A stretch of 64,000 nt of DNA from Pauljensenia hongkongensis (GTDB lineage: Bacteria; Actinomycetota; Actinomycetes; Actinomycetales; Actinomycetaceae). The notes under the pieces were generated by a model. It was not told where the DNA came from and ran no database searches. It worked only from the letters and a program-made list of their open reading frames with translations. Positions 46,491 through 54,431 of this stretch are shown here, piece after piece. The translations under genes were made by a program, and so were the position numbers. Within the stretch, counting starts at the first letter, position 1, and every line of letters starts with the position of its first letter. Location: the NCBI RefSeq assembly GCF_001746855.1, contig NZ_CP017298.1, positions 1,586,905-1,650,904 on the forward strand, read 5' to 3'.

Positions 46491-47681
46491 ATGCACGGTG
46501 GTTCGACGGCTTCCTGGGGGAAGATCGGTGTCTTGGCGCTCTGCGCGTTCCTCATAGGGGCGGACGGCTTCATCCTGGCCGCCATCCTGCCCCAGATCGC
46601 CGACCGGCTCAATGTCCCACTGGCCCAGGCGGGCCTGCTGATCACTGCGTTCGCCTGGGTCTACGCCGTCTCAGCGCCCCTGTTCGGCATGGTGCTGGGG
46701 CGGTGGAACCGGCGTTCGACGCTGGGAGCGGCCATGCTGGTCTTCGCCCTGGGCAACGTGCTGGTCGCAACCGCCCCCACATACGGGTGGATGCTGGCGG
46801 CCAGGGTGGTGTCGGCGCTGGGCTCGTCCATGGCCACGCCCACCGCCATGGCCCTGGCGACCAGCCTCGCGCCCGCCAGGCACCGCGGCAAGGCGATCTC
46901 AGTGGTCTCCACGGGCATGACGCTGGCAACCGTCGTCGCCGTGCCGCTCGGAGCCCTCATGGGCGGGCGCTACGGGTACAGGGCGGTGTTCTGGGCCATG
47001 GGCGGAGGCGCCATCGCCGTCCTCCTCGCGATCCTCGCGAGCATCCGGGCGCGTGAGGCCACCGCCTCGAAGAGCGTTCCCTCGATCCGCGCACTGCTCA
47101 TGGGCCTGGCGGATCGGCAGACCGTCCTCACGCTCGCCGTCACGATCACGATCTTCATCGCCGGCTACGCCTGCATATCGTACTTGAGCGCGATCGTCGG
47201 CCAGGCCGGGATGGGCGGCCAGTTCAGTCTGGTCCTGCTGGTCTTCGGACTCGGTTCGCTACTGGGCGGCGTCCTCGGCGGATGGTTGTGCGACCGCTGG
47301 CCCAGCGTGGTGCTGGCCCGCGCGGGGATGGGCGTCTTCGCCGTGTCGTTGGCGGCCCTGGGCCTGGCCGCCGCCTCGGACCGCCACCCGTGGGCCGTCC
47401 ACGTCTGCGTCGCCGCATGGACGGTCAGCGCGTGGGTCGCCGTGATCGCCCAGCAGTACCGCCTGATCGCGCTGGCGCCCGAGCGCGCCCAACTCAACCT
47501 GTCACTGAACTCGTCGAGCATCTACATCGGGCAGGGTTTCGCGGGCGTCCTCGGCGCCGCGGTCATCAGCGCCCAGCCCGCTCACGTGATCCCCCTCGTG
47601 GCCTCCGCAGTGGTCGTTCTCGCCTTGGCCATGACTGCGCCATATGAGACGATGAGGGGTGATGAGCCGACGAAGGGATGA
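46491..47681 (+). CDS. MFS transporter, DHA1-type efflux pump
   Basis: The 396-residue protein has about 12 TM helices. The start GKIGVLALCAFLIGADGFI and the loop-2/3 motif GRWNRRSTLGAAML are typical of DHA1 drug/arabinose efflux members. It would export small toxic compounds by proton antiport; the substrate is unknown. ATG 46491 sits 9 bases after AAGGAG; GTG 46485 is too close. The operator palindrome abuts the ribosome site, and the ArsR gene overlaps the 3' end by 20 bases. Together they suggest a self-regulated, ligand-induced efflux unit. Confidence 0.88.
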   Translation: MHGGSTASWGKIGVLALCAFLIGADGFILAAILPQIADRLNVPLAQAGLLITAFAWVYAVSAPLFGMVLGRWNRRSTLGAAMLVFALGNVLVATAPTYGWMLAARVVSALGSSMATPTAMALATSLAPARHRGKAISVVSTGMTLATVVAVPLGALMGGRYGYRAVFWAMGGGAIAVLLAILASIRAREATASKSVPSIRALLMGLADRQTVLTLAVTITIFIAGYACISYLSAIVGQAGMGGQFSLVLLVFGLGSLLGGVLGGWLCDRWPSVVLARAGMGVFAVSLAALGLAAASDRHPWAVHVCVAAWTVSAWVAVIAQQYRLIALAPERAQLNLSLNSSSIYIGQGFAGVLGAAVISAQPAHVIPLVASAVVVLALAMTAPYETMRGDEPTKG

Positions 47682-47982
47682 CGCCGATACGCGAGAGGCC
47701 GCGCTCGCGCGCGTTTTCGCCGCGCTCTCGGACCCTCTGCGCCTGAGGATCGTGCGGCGCATCGCCCTCGAGGGCGAACTGGGGTGCGGCCAGATCGACC
47801 ACGGACTGTCCTCCTCGACTGTCTCCCATCACTGCAAAGTGCTGCGGGAAGCGGGGATAGTGGTGAGCACGCCGGTGGGGAACCAGCGCGTGCTGACCCT
47901 GCGCCCGGAGTTCGAGCGCGACTACCAGGGGCTTCTGGCCAGTATTGTGCGCAGGGGCTCTGCGGCCCCCGGCGGGGATTGA
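47662..47982 (+). CDS. ArsR-family transcriptional regulator
   Basis: The 106-residue winged helix protein has FAALSDPLRLRIVRRIALEGEL, recognition helix SSSTVSHHCKVLREAGIVV and wing VGNQRVLTL, as in ArsR/SmtB repressors. One Cys (GELGCGQID) lies beside the HTH, but no CxC metal site is seen, so the effector may not be a metal. ATG 47662 is inside the MFS end, so the genes are coupled. It probably binds the 43-bp palindrome upstream. Confidence 0.9.
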   Translation: MSRRRDDADTREAALARVFAALSDPLRLRIVRRIALEGELGCGQIDHGLSSSTVSHHCKVLREAGIVVSTPVGNQRVLTLRPEFERDYQGLLASIVRRGSAAPGGD

Positions 47983-48086
47983 GGAGCGCCCGCATTCGGC
48001 TGACCTGTGGGTCGAAGACGCCGCTTCCGCCGCTCCGCTGTCGGCGCGCCCGGGGATCAGCGCATTCGCGGGGTGGAACCTCCCCG

Positions 48087-48131
48087 TTGTCCACAGGTAT
48101 ATCCACAGTTGTGGAGAAATTTTGTGGACGG
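48087..48131. promoter_or_regulatory. Cluster of four DnaA-box-like sites away from oriC
   Basis: TTGTCCACA (48087), ATATCCACA (48099), and on the other strand TTCTCCACA (48110) and CCGTCCACA (48123) fall within 45 bases, in an AT-richer patch between the ArsR and NmrA genes. Two differ from TTATCCACA at one position. It may titrate DnaA or regulate the next gene. Confidence 0.6.
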
Positions 48132-48196
48132 TTGGCCGCATGGCTCTGACAGCGCGGTGGAATCTGACCACCGGCTGTCTGTGCGAGAATCGGAGG

Positions 48197-49093
48197 ATGA
48201 GCACGAACACGCAGAACGCGCACGACCCCGCCCGCTCCTCCGACGCCCGCGGACTGCCGCCCCTGGGGATCACAGGGGCCTCCGGGAACGTCGGCGGCAC
48301 CGTCGCGCGCGTGCTCGCAGAAGCAGGAATCCCCATGCGTCTGCTGGCGAACACGCCCTCGCGCGCCCCGCAACTGCCCGGCGCTGCCGCCGTCCAATGC
48401 TCGTACGAGAACACCGGGGCCTCCCGCGCCGCCCTCGCGGGCGTGACCACGCTCTTCATGGTCTCCGCCCCCGAATCCGCCGACCGCCTCGCGCGCCACA
48501 AGGACTTCATCGACGCGGCGGCCGAGGCGGGGGTGCGCCACATCGTCTACCTGTCCTTCATGAACGCGGCGCCCGACTGCGTGTTCACCCTGGGGCGCAC
48601 GCACTTCCACACGGAGGAGCACATCAAAGCCTCCGGGATGGCCTGGACCTTCCTGCGGGACAACTTCTACATCGACTTCTTCGTGGATCTGCCCGACAAG
48701 GAGGGGGTGATCCGCGGACCCGCAGGAGACGGGCGAGTCGGCGCGGTGGCACGCAGCGACGCGGGCCGGGTCGCCGCGGCCGTGCTGCGCGATCCCGGGC
48801 GCCACGTGGGCCGGACGCTGAACGTCACGGGGCCGAGTTCGCTCACGCTCGACGAGATCGCCGAAATCCTCACCGGCGCCCTGGGCCGGCCGATCCGCTA
48901 CGAGCGCGAGACCGTCGACGAGGCGTACGAGTCCCGCAAGAAGTGGCCCGTCGAGCAGTGGCAGTACGACGCGTGGGTCTCCACCTACACCTCGATTGCC
49001 GCGGGCCAGATGGACGTCGTGTCCACCGTGGTCGAGGACCTCACCGGCCGCCCTCCCCTGAGCGTGCGGGACGTGGCCGAGGGGCGGGGGTAG
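48197..49093 (+). CDS. NmrA-like NAD(P)-binding oxidoreductase
   Basis: The 298-residue atypical SDR has the Rossmann motif TGASGNVGGTVARVL near residue 26, then TTLFMVSAPES, HIVYLSFMNAAPD and the substrate-side WTFLRDNFYIDFF, as in NmrA/QorB (quinone reductase 2) relatives. The catalytic Tyr-x3-Lys of classical SDRs is not evident. ATG 48197 is chosen since the conserved fold begins soon after; GGAGG touches this ATG, so ATG 48140 is possible. A DnaA-box cluster lies in its upstream region. The stop is followed by a hairpin terminator. Confidence 0.85.
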   Translation: MSTNTQNAHDPARSSDARGLPPLGITGASGNVGGTVARVLAEAGIPMRLLANTPSRAPQLPGAAAVQCSYENTGASRAALAGVTTLFMVSAPESADRLARHKDFIDAAAEAGVRHIVYLSFMNAAPDCVFTLGRTHFHTEEHIKASGMAWTFLRDNFYIDFFVDLPDKEGVIRGPAGDGRVGAVARSDAGRVAAAVLRDPGRHVGRTLNVTGPSSLTLDEIAEILTGALGRPIRYERETVDEAYESRKKWPVEQWQYDAWVSTYTSIAAGQMDVVSTVVEDLTGRPPLSVRDVAEGRG

Positions 49094-49152
49094 GCCCGCC
49101 CGGGCCTCCCGCGCCCCGATGACCCGGACGGGGTGCGGAGCGCGGGAATGGT

Positions 49153-49180
49153 ACGAGGCCGGGGGTGGCCCCGGCCTCGT
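49153..49180. terminator. Hairpin terminator between convergent genes
   Basis: A perfect 12-bp GC stem (ACGAGGCCGGGG / CCCCGGCCTCGT) with loop GTGG lies between the NmrA-like gene and the convergent PAP2 gene. There is no long T run, as is common in high-GC actinobacteria. Confidence 0.75.
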
Positions 49181-49265
49181 CGTGTTGTGCGCCATCCGGT
49201 TAACGGCACTGCCCCGGCGTTGGTGGAATGCAGCTGCCCCCGGCCACCCGCGCGGCGGGCGGGCC

Positions 49266-49907
49266 CTATAAGGCGCGCCTGAGGACGTTGGGACCCAGTA
49301 GGAAGGGCGTCAGGATCATCGTGGAGCCCAGGCCGATGCCGAAGCCGCCCAGCACGTCCGTCAGCCAGTGGACGCCCAGGTACAGGCGGGAGACCGCAAT
49401 GAACACGATGAACGCCAGGGCCGCGATCCACAGCAGGTGGCGCAGGCGCCGACCCCAGCGCGTCATCGTGAGGACCAGCACCAGGGCGGCCAGGAACGCC
49501 GTGATGGCCGTGGTGTGGCCGGAGGGGAACGAAGGCGAGGTCTCAGCCGCCAGGCGCGTGACCTCCGGGGGGCGGGGGCGCCCGTCGAGGGCTTTGATGA
49601 TGTGGGCGTTGACCGCGGACAGCGCCACCGATCCCGTCACGAAGACGCCGTGGAGGATCTTCTTGACCACGCGCCACACGATGAGGCCCGCGACGACGGC
49701 CATGACAGCGACTGCGTTCGGGTCGAAGACGAAACCGACGCCGTTCATGAGGGCGGTGACGCCCGGGGAACGGGAATCGATGAAGCCGGTCAGTACGGAC
49801 GAGTCGATGGGCGTGGGATTCGTGATGAGCCCACCGGCGATGCCGATCAGTACGACCAGGATGGCCCCGATGATGACCGGAGCGGAAAGCAAACGGCGAA
49901 GGAACAT
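49266..49907 (-). CDS. PAP2-superfamily membrane phosphatase
   Basis: The 213-residue integral membrane protein has the three PAP2 motifs: KALDGRPRPP, SFPSGHTT (with the phosphate-accepting His nearby) and SRLYLGVHWLTDVLGG. It dephosphorylates lipid phosphates such as undecaprenyl pyrophosphate or phosphatidate outside the membrane. ATG 49907 is used; GTG 49913 two codons upstream is equally possible. It is separated by 21 bases from the YchJ gene, so probably at the end of the trxB-ychJ transcript. Confidence 0.9.
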   Translation of the reverse strand: MFLRRLLSAPVIIGAILVVLIGIAGGLITNPTPIDSSVLTGFIDSRSPGVTALMNGVGFVFDPNAVAVMAVVAGLIVWRVVKKILHGVFVTGSVALSAVNAHIIKALDGRPRPPEVTRLAAETSPSFPSGHTTAITAFLAALVLVLTMTRWGRRLRHLLWIAALAFIVFIAVSRLYLGVHWLTDVLGGFGIGLGSTMILTPFLLGPNVLRRAL

Positions 49908-49928
49908 GGTCACCAGCCTAGTGGAGTC

Positions 49929-50309
49929 TCAGCGGTCCGTGCCCGAGACGTACACCCACAGACCACGGCGTCGTTCAAAACGTGAACGTTCCCGTTGCGC
50001 TCCCGTCCTGCCCGTCGCCCCATCGCGCCAAGATGCCTCGAATGTCACAATCCCCTCCTCATCGGCCTCGCCGCCGCCCTCGACGGCGACGACCCTCAAA
50101 CCGGTCCACGAGGTCCCCGGCGCCCAGTAGGGCGGCCGCGGGCGCGTGCGGGGGTGCCACGTGCGGAACAGATGGTCCTCGTCGCCCAAGGCGAACGCCG
50201 TGTAGCGCGAGCGCATGAGGGCCACGGCCGTCGGCGCGGGCGCGCCGCCCAAGTACGGGCCGCAGCAGCGGTCGAAAGCGCTGCCCGACCCGCACGGGCA
50301 GGGCCTCAC
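49929..50309 (-). CDS. YchJ/UPF0225 family protein with SEC-C motif
   Basis: The 126-residue protein begins [21 protein letters not shown], the SEC-C zinc-binding motif (CPCGSG...CC). The UPF0225 core follows: [24 protein letters not shown] and the end [13 protein letters not shown]. Function is unknown. GTG 50309 overlaps the trxB stop as GTGA, which supports this start over GTG 50327. Confidence 0.88.
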   Translation of the reverse strand: MRPCPCGSGSAFDRCCGPYLGGAPAPTAVALMRSRYTAFALGDEDHLFRTWHPRTRPRPPYWAPGTSWTGLRVVAVEGGGEADEEGIVTFEASWRDGATGRTGAQRERSRFERRRGLWVYVSGTDR

Positions 50310-51331
50310 GCCCGCTCCGCCAGCCACCGCTCAGCGTCCAGGGCGGCCCGGCAGCCCGAACCCGCCGCGGTGATCGCCTGCCGGTAGGTGTGGTCCACCG
50401 CGTCGCCGCAGGCGAAGACGCCGGGGACGTCAGTGCGGGTCGACGGCTCGTCCACCACGATGTACCCGGCCGGGTCCAGCGCCACTTGGCCCGCCAGGAA
50501 ACCCGTGCGCGGCAGGTGCCCGATGGCGACGAAGACGCCGTCCACGTCCAGGACGGACTCGCTGGAGTCGGCCGTGGAGGCCAGGCGCAGACCGGTCACC
50601 GAGTCATCGCCCAGGACCTCGGAGACCGTCGAGTTCCACGCGAAGGAGATCTTCGGGTTGTCGAAGGCCCGCTGGGCCATGACCTTCGAAGCGCGCAACT
50701 GGTCGCGCCTGTGGACGACGACCACCTCCGAGGCGAAGTTCGTCAGGAAGAGGGCCTCCTCCATCGCCGAGTCGCCGCCGCCGACGACCGCGAGCCTCTT
50801 GTCCTTGAAGAAGAAGCCGTCGCAGGTGGCGCAGTAGGACACCCCGTGGCCGGAGAGCCTGTCCTCGCCGGGAACGCCCATGTGCCGGTACTCCGAACCC
50901 GTCGCCAGGACCACAGCCCTCGCGTAGAGGACTTCGTCATCGGTGGCCACGGCCTTCACGTCGCCCGCCAGGCTCACGGACACGGCGTCCTCGTAGCGGA
51001 TGTCGGCGCCGAAGCGCTCGGCCTGCTCCCGCATGCCCTCCATGAGGTCGGGGCCCTGGATGCCCGTGGGGAAGCCCGGGTAGTTCTCGACCTCCGTGGT
51101 GTTCATGAGGGCGCCGCCTGCGGCCAGTGCGCCTGCGAGGACGACGGGGGACAGTCCGGCGCGCGCCGTGTAGATCGCCGCCGTATACCCGGCGGGGCCC
51201 GATCCGACGACGACCACCTCGTGGACGGTGGCGCCCTCGGGCACCCCGGAATCGGGGAGCGGGGCGGTGGCAGCCCCTTCGGGCGCTTTCACCTCGGCGT
51301 GGACGAGGCCGGTGAGGACAGGGAAGGACAT
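50306..51331 (-). CDS. trxB: Thioredoxin reductase
   Basis: The 341-residue flavoprotein has FAD motif [18 protein letters not shown], redox-active CATC in [15 protein letters not shown] motif [15 protein letters not shown], and the C-terminal FAD contact VFACGDAVD. It reduces thioredoxin with NADPH. There is a ~36-residue N-terminal extension ([16 protein letters not shown]) before [10 protein letters not shown]; a later start is possible. In many actinobacteria sigM and trxA flank it; here murJ is directly upstream and no trxA follows. Confidence 0.95.
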   Translation of the reverse strand: MSFPVLTGLVHAEVKAPEGAATAPLPDSGVPEGATVHEVVVVGSGPAGYTAAIYTARAGLSPVVLAGALAAGGALMNTTEVENYPGFPTGIQGPDLMEGMREQAERFGADIRYEDAVSVSLAGDVKAVATDDEVLYARAVVLATGSEYRHMGVPGEDRLSGHGVSYCATCDGFFFKDKRLAVVGGGDSAMEEALFLTNFASEVVVVHRRDQLRASKVMAQRAFDNPKISFAWNSTVSEVLGDDSVTGLRLASTADSSESVLDVDGVFVAIGHLPRTGFLAGQVALDPAGYIVVDEPSTRTDVPGVFACGDAVDHTYRQAITAAGSGCRAALDAERWLAERA

Positions 51332-51371
51332 GGGGATCCAATCGTGGGACGTCTGCGCCCGGGTGGGCCTG

Positions 51372-54300
51372 CTAGTTGACGGTCAGCTCCGATACCCACG
51401 CCCAGTTGCGCCCGTCCTGCGCTTTCGGCATCTGACGGAACACCAGGGCGATGGAGTCAGTCGAGACCGGCTCGGGCAGGGTGATGGTCGTCGAAGGGGA
51501 CAACGCCGACGTGGCGAGTTCTGTTCCGCCGCGCGGGTTGCTCGGATCGGTGACCTTGCGCACGGAGATGAGGCCGCCCGATGTCTGGGAGTCCATCGTC
51601 AGCGTCACCGACGAGACCGTGGCGACCTGCTGGAACTTCACGACGATGGTGACTTCGGCGCCCTCGCGGAACTGGTTGTCGTCGAACCAGCGCGATGTCC
51701 ACGACGTGGCGGGGTTCGAGTCGATCATGTTGATCGCGCGGTCGGGGTGGTCGCCGTTGTCGTTGTCCCATGACAGCACCGACACCGAGGAGATCACGGG
51801 CGGGGCCGTGGGGGCGGAGGTCGGCGGGGGAGTGGTCGCCAGCGCGGACTGCGGGGCGTCCTGCGGGGTGTTCTGCGCCACTCCGGAGCGCAGCGACTGG
51901 GCGAGGTCCAGGTCCGTGGCGGGAGTGAGGACCATCCACGTCGACCAGACGGCGCCCACCAGGAAGACCACGGCGGCGAAGATCAGCGTCGGCCTGGTCG
52001 GATCCATGGTGCGCCCGTGCTGCGCGGACTTCTGCCCCGCCCCGTCGCCCGGCTGCCCGGGCCACTGGGGGGCTACGGGCGCCACCGGCTGCTGGGCCTG
52101 CTCGTGGGCGCGGTAGTCCTCGAGGGACTCGAAGAGGGTCGCGTCCATGGGCACGACCTCAGTCTGCTGCGTGGAGGGATCCTCCGCGGCCGACTCCTCC
52201 TGCGGTGCGGCGGGGGCCTCGGAGGGGAGTCGGTCGGGGGCTGCGGCCCTGGCGACGACGGGCACGGCGACAGTCGGATCCGGATCGGCTGCGCCCGTGT
52301 CGTGCGGCTGCGCCACCTGCGGCTGCCCGGGAAGGGGGGCAGGCTCGGGCGCGTCCGACGGCGCGGGGACGACGGGGGCCCCGTCGTCGGGGGAGAGGGC
52401 GGCGTCCTCCTTCGGCTTTCGGCGGCGCACCAGGGGGATCTGGTGGGTGATCGGCGACTTGGGGGAGGGCGCGGGACTGGGGAAGTCCTCGGACACCGGC
52501 AGCAGGGGCGAGCGGTAGGCGTCCTCGTCGATCGAGCGCGGCGCGGGGTGCGCCTGCGGGTACACGGGGCCCTGGAACGATGGGGCGACCACCTCCTCGA
52601 AGGACGGGATGCGCTTCCCGTCAGGACCGGGTCCCGACGAGGCCGAACCCCCGCCGTTATGCGCGCCAGCCATCAAATCCTCCCTAGTCACCGGCTTGAT
52701 CCTTGTCATTATCCCAGTAACGGACGGATCGGTGGCGGATGACGCGGCGAGGACATTAACCACACCCTCGGGCACGCGCACCCGGCGGAGCAGGGGGCGC
52801 ATGGTGGTCGCCGACTCGGTGGAGGACAAAGCGCGCAGAACCAGCATGTACGCCATGGTCGAGGAGAGGCCCACGAGCACCACTTTGAGGACAGCGACGA
52901 GGAAGCGCACGGGCGCGGGGGACAGCGGTGTGGTCACGCCCACCAGCCACAGCATGCCGAAGCCGACCAGTCCCGCGACGATCGCGCTGACGAGGTACTT
53001 GAAGTAGGAGCGCAGCATCGCGCTCTTGTCGACCAGCGGCACCCGCTTGCCCACCCAGGCCACCGCGATCACGCCCTGCATGAGGCGGCACGCGGTCTCC
53101 CCCAGGGCGGCGCCGACCACCCACCAGGAGGCCCCCGTCGTGAAGTACATGCCCCATCCGACGAGGGCCTGCAGCACGGTCGGGCCGATGCCCATGAGGA
53201 ACACGGGTTTGACGTCCTCGTAGGCGAAGAACACGCGCTGGCTCATCAGGACCATGCCCGTCGAGGCGACGCCCGGCATCAGCGACGCCAGAACCAGCGC
53301 GTACGCCATGACCACCTGCTGGTTGGCCGTCGAGTAAAGCACCATCTGCATCATGGGGACCGAGGCGGCCATCAGGATCGCCGCTGCCAGCAGGGTGAGG
53401 GAGGTGATCGTGCGCACGCCCAGGGCGTAGTTGTGCGCCACGCCCCGGTCGTTGCCGTCGGCCACGGCCTCGGCCATGCGGGTGAAGATCGCAGTCGCCA
53501 GGGACACCGTGATGAGCGACTGGGGCACCATGAAGATCATGAAGGCCGTGGAGTAGGCGTTGATCCCGGCGATGACCATCTCGCCCGCGTTGTCCTTCGC
53601 GTAGGCGTCGGCCAGGGCGGCGATGTTGTTCGTGGACAGGACGCCCACCTGGCTGACCCCCAGGGTCGCGAACGTCCAGCCCGCCACCTTCGAGGCGGAG
53701 CCGAAGGACGTGCCGCGGAAACGGAAGTCCGGCCTGAACCGGATCCCGGCGCGCCGCATGGGGATCAGCAGGATCAGCGCCTGCGTGATGACGCCCAGCG
53801 TGGCGCTGCCGGCCAGCAGCCAGAACTGGGGGCTGGACAGGTCCCCCACGTCGATGCGCCCGTCCGTGGACCCCCAGATGGCCAGGAAGGCGCCCAGTCC
53901 GGCGATGCCGACGACGTTGTTGACCACGGGCGCCCACATGTAGGGGCCGAAGATCCCGCGGGCGTTGAGCAGTTCGCCCAGCAGGTTGTACAGGCCGTAG
54001 AAGAACAGCTGCGGCAGGCACAGCAGGGCGAAGAGGATCGCCAGGTTCCGGATCTCGGAGTCGTAGCCCGCCGCGGTGATGATGACCAGCAGGGGCGCGG
54101 CGACCATCGCGACCACCGTGACCACGAACAGCAGCGTGCCCGCCAGGGTCAGGAGGCGGTTCACGTAGGTCTCGCCGTCGTGCTTGCGCTTGAGGGCGCC
54201 GACGATCTGGGGGACCAGGACCGCGTCGAAGACTCCGGAGGCCAGCAGGTTGAACACCGTGTTGGGCAGGGTGTTGGCCGTTTGGAAAGCCGCCGACACA

Positions 54301-54431
54301 CCGCCCGAGGCGGCGCCGATCGCCGCGAGGAGCATCGCCGAGCGCACGAAGCCCAGGAGCCTGGACACCATCGTCCCGCTGGCCATGAGGGCGCTGGCGC
54401 GCAGGATCGAGGGGCGGGATTTGCTGCTCAT
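51372..54431 (-). CDS. murJ: Lipid II flippase MurJ with extracellular C-terminal domain
   Basis: The 1019-residue protein starts with 14 MATE/MviN-type helices (residues ~1-545; [40 protein letters not shown]). A ~260-residue acidic Pro/Ser disordered cytosolic region follows, then a further TM helix (about 812-832, [18 protein letters not shown]). The last ~150 residues are a beta-rich discoidin/carbohydrate-binding-like domain ([16 protein letters not shown]). Mycobacterial MviN has a pseudokinase in the cytosolic region; no kinase-like motif is visible here. It flips lipid II for peptidoglycan. It overlaps the DUF6049 gene by ATGA. Confidence 0.93.
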   Translation of the reverse strand: MSSKSRPSILRASALMASGTMVSRLLGFVRSAMLLAAIGAASGGVSAAFQTANTLPNTVFNLLASGVFDAVLVPQIVGALKRKHDGETYVNRLLTLAGTLLFVVTVVAMVAAPLLVIITAAGYDSEIRNLAILFALLCLPQLFFYGLYNLLGELLNARGIFGPYMWAPVVNNVVGIAGLGAFLAIWGSTDGRIDVGDLSSPQFWLLAGSATLGVITQALILLIPMRRAGIRFRPDFRFRGTSFGSASKVAGWTFATLGVSQVGVLSTNNIAALADAYAKDNAGEMVIAGINAYSTAFMIFMVPQSLITVSLATAIFTRMAEAVADGNDRGVAHNYALGVRTITSLTLLAAAILMAASVPMMQMVLYSTANQQVVMAYALVLASLMPGVASTGMVLMSQRVFFAYEDVKPVFLMGIGPTVLQALVGWGMYFTTGASWWVVGAALGETACRLMQGVIAVAWVGKRVPLVDKSAMLRSYFKYLVSAIVAGLVGFGMLWLVGVTTPLSPAPVRFLVAVLKVVLVGLSSTMAYMLVLRALSSTESATTMRPLLRRVRVPEGVVNVLAASSATDPSVTGIMTRIKPVTREDLMAGAHNGGGSASSGPGPDGKRIPSFEEVVAPSFQGPVYPQAHPAPRSIDEDAYRSPLLPVSEDFPSPAPSPKSPITHQIPLVRRRKPKEDAALSPDDGAPVVPAPSDAPEPAPLPGQPQVAQPHDTGAADPDPTVAVPVVARAAAPDRLPSEAPAAPQEESAAEDPSTQQTEVVPMDATLFESLEDYRAHEQAQQPVAPVAPQWPGQPGDGAGQKSAQHGRTMDPTRPTLIFAAVVFLVGAVWSTWMVLTPATDLDLAQSLRSGVAQNTPQDAPQSALATTPPPTSAPTAPPVISSVSVLSWDNDNGDHPDRAINMIDSNPATSWTSRWFDDNQFREGAEVTIVVKFQQVATVSSVTLTMDSQTSGGLISVRKVTDPSNPRGGTELATSALSPSTTITLPEPVSTDSIALVFRQMPKAQDGRNWAWVSELTVN

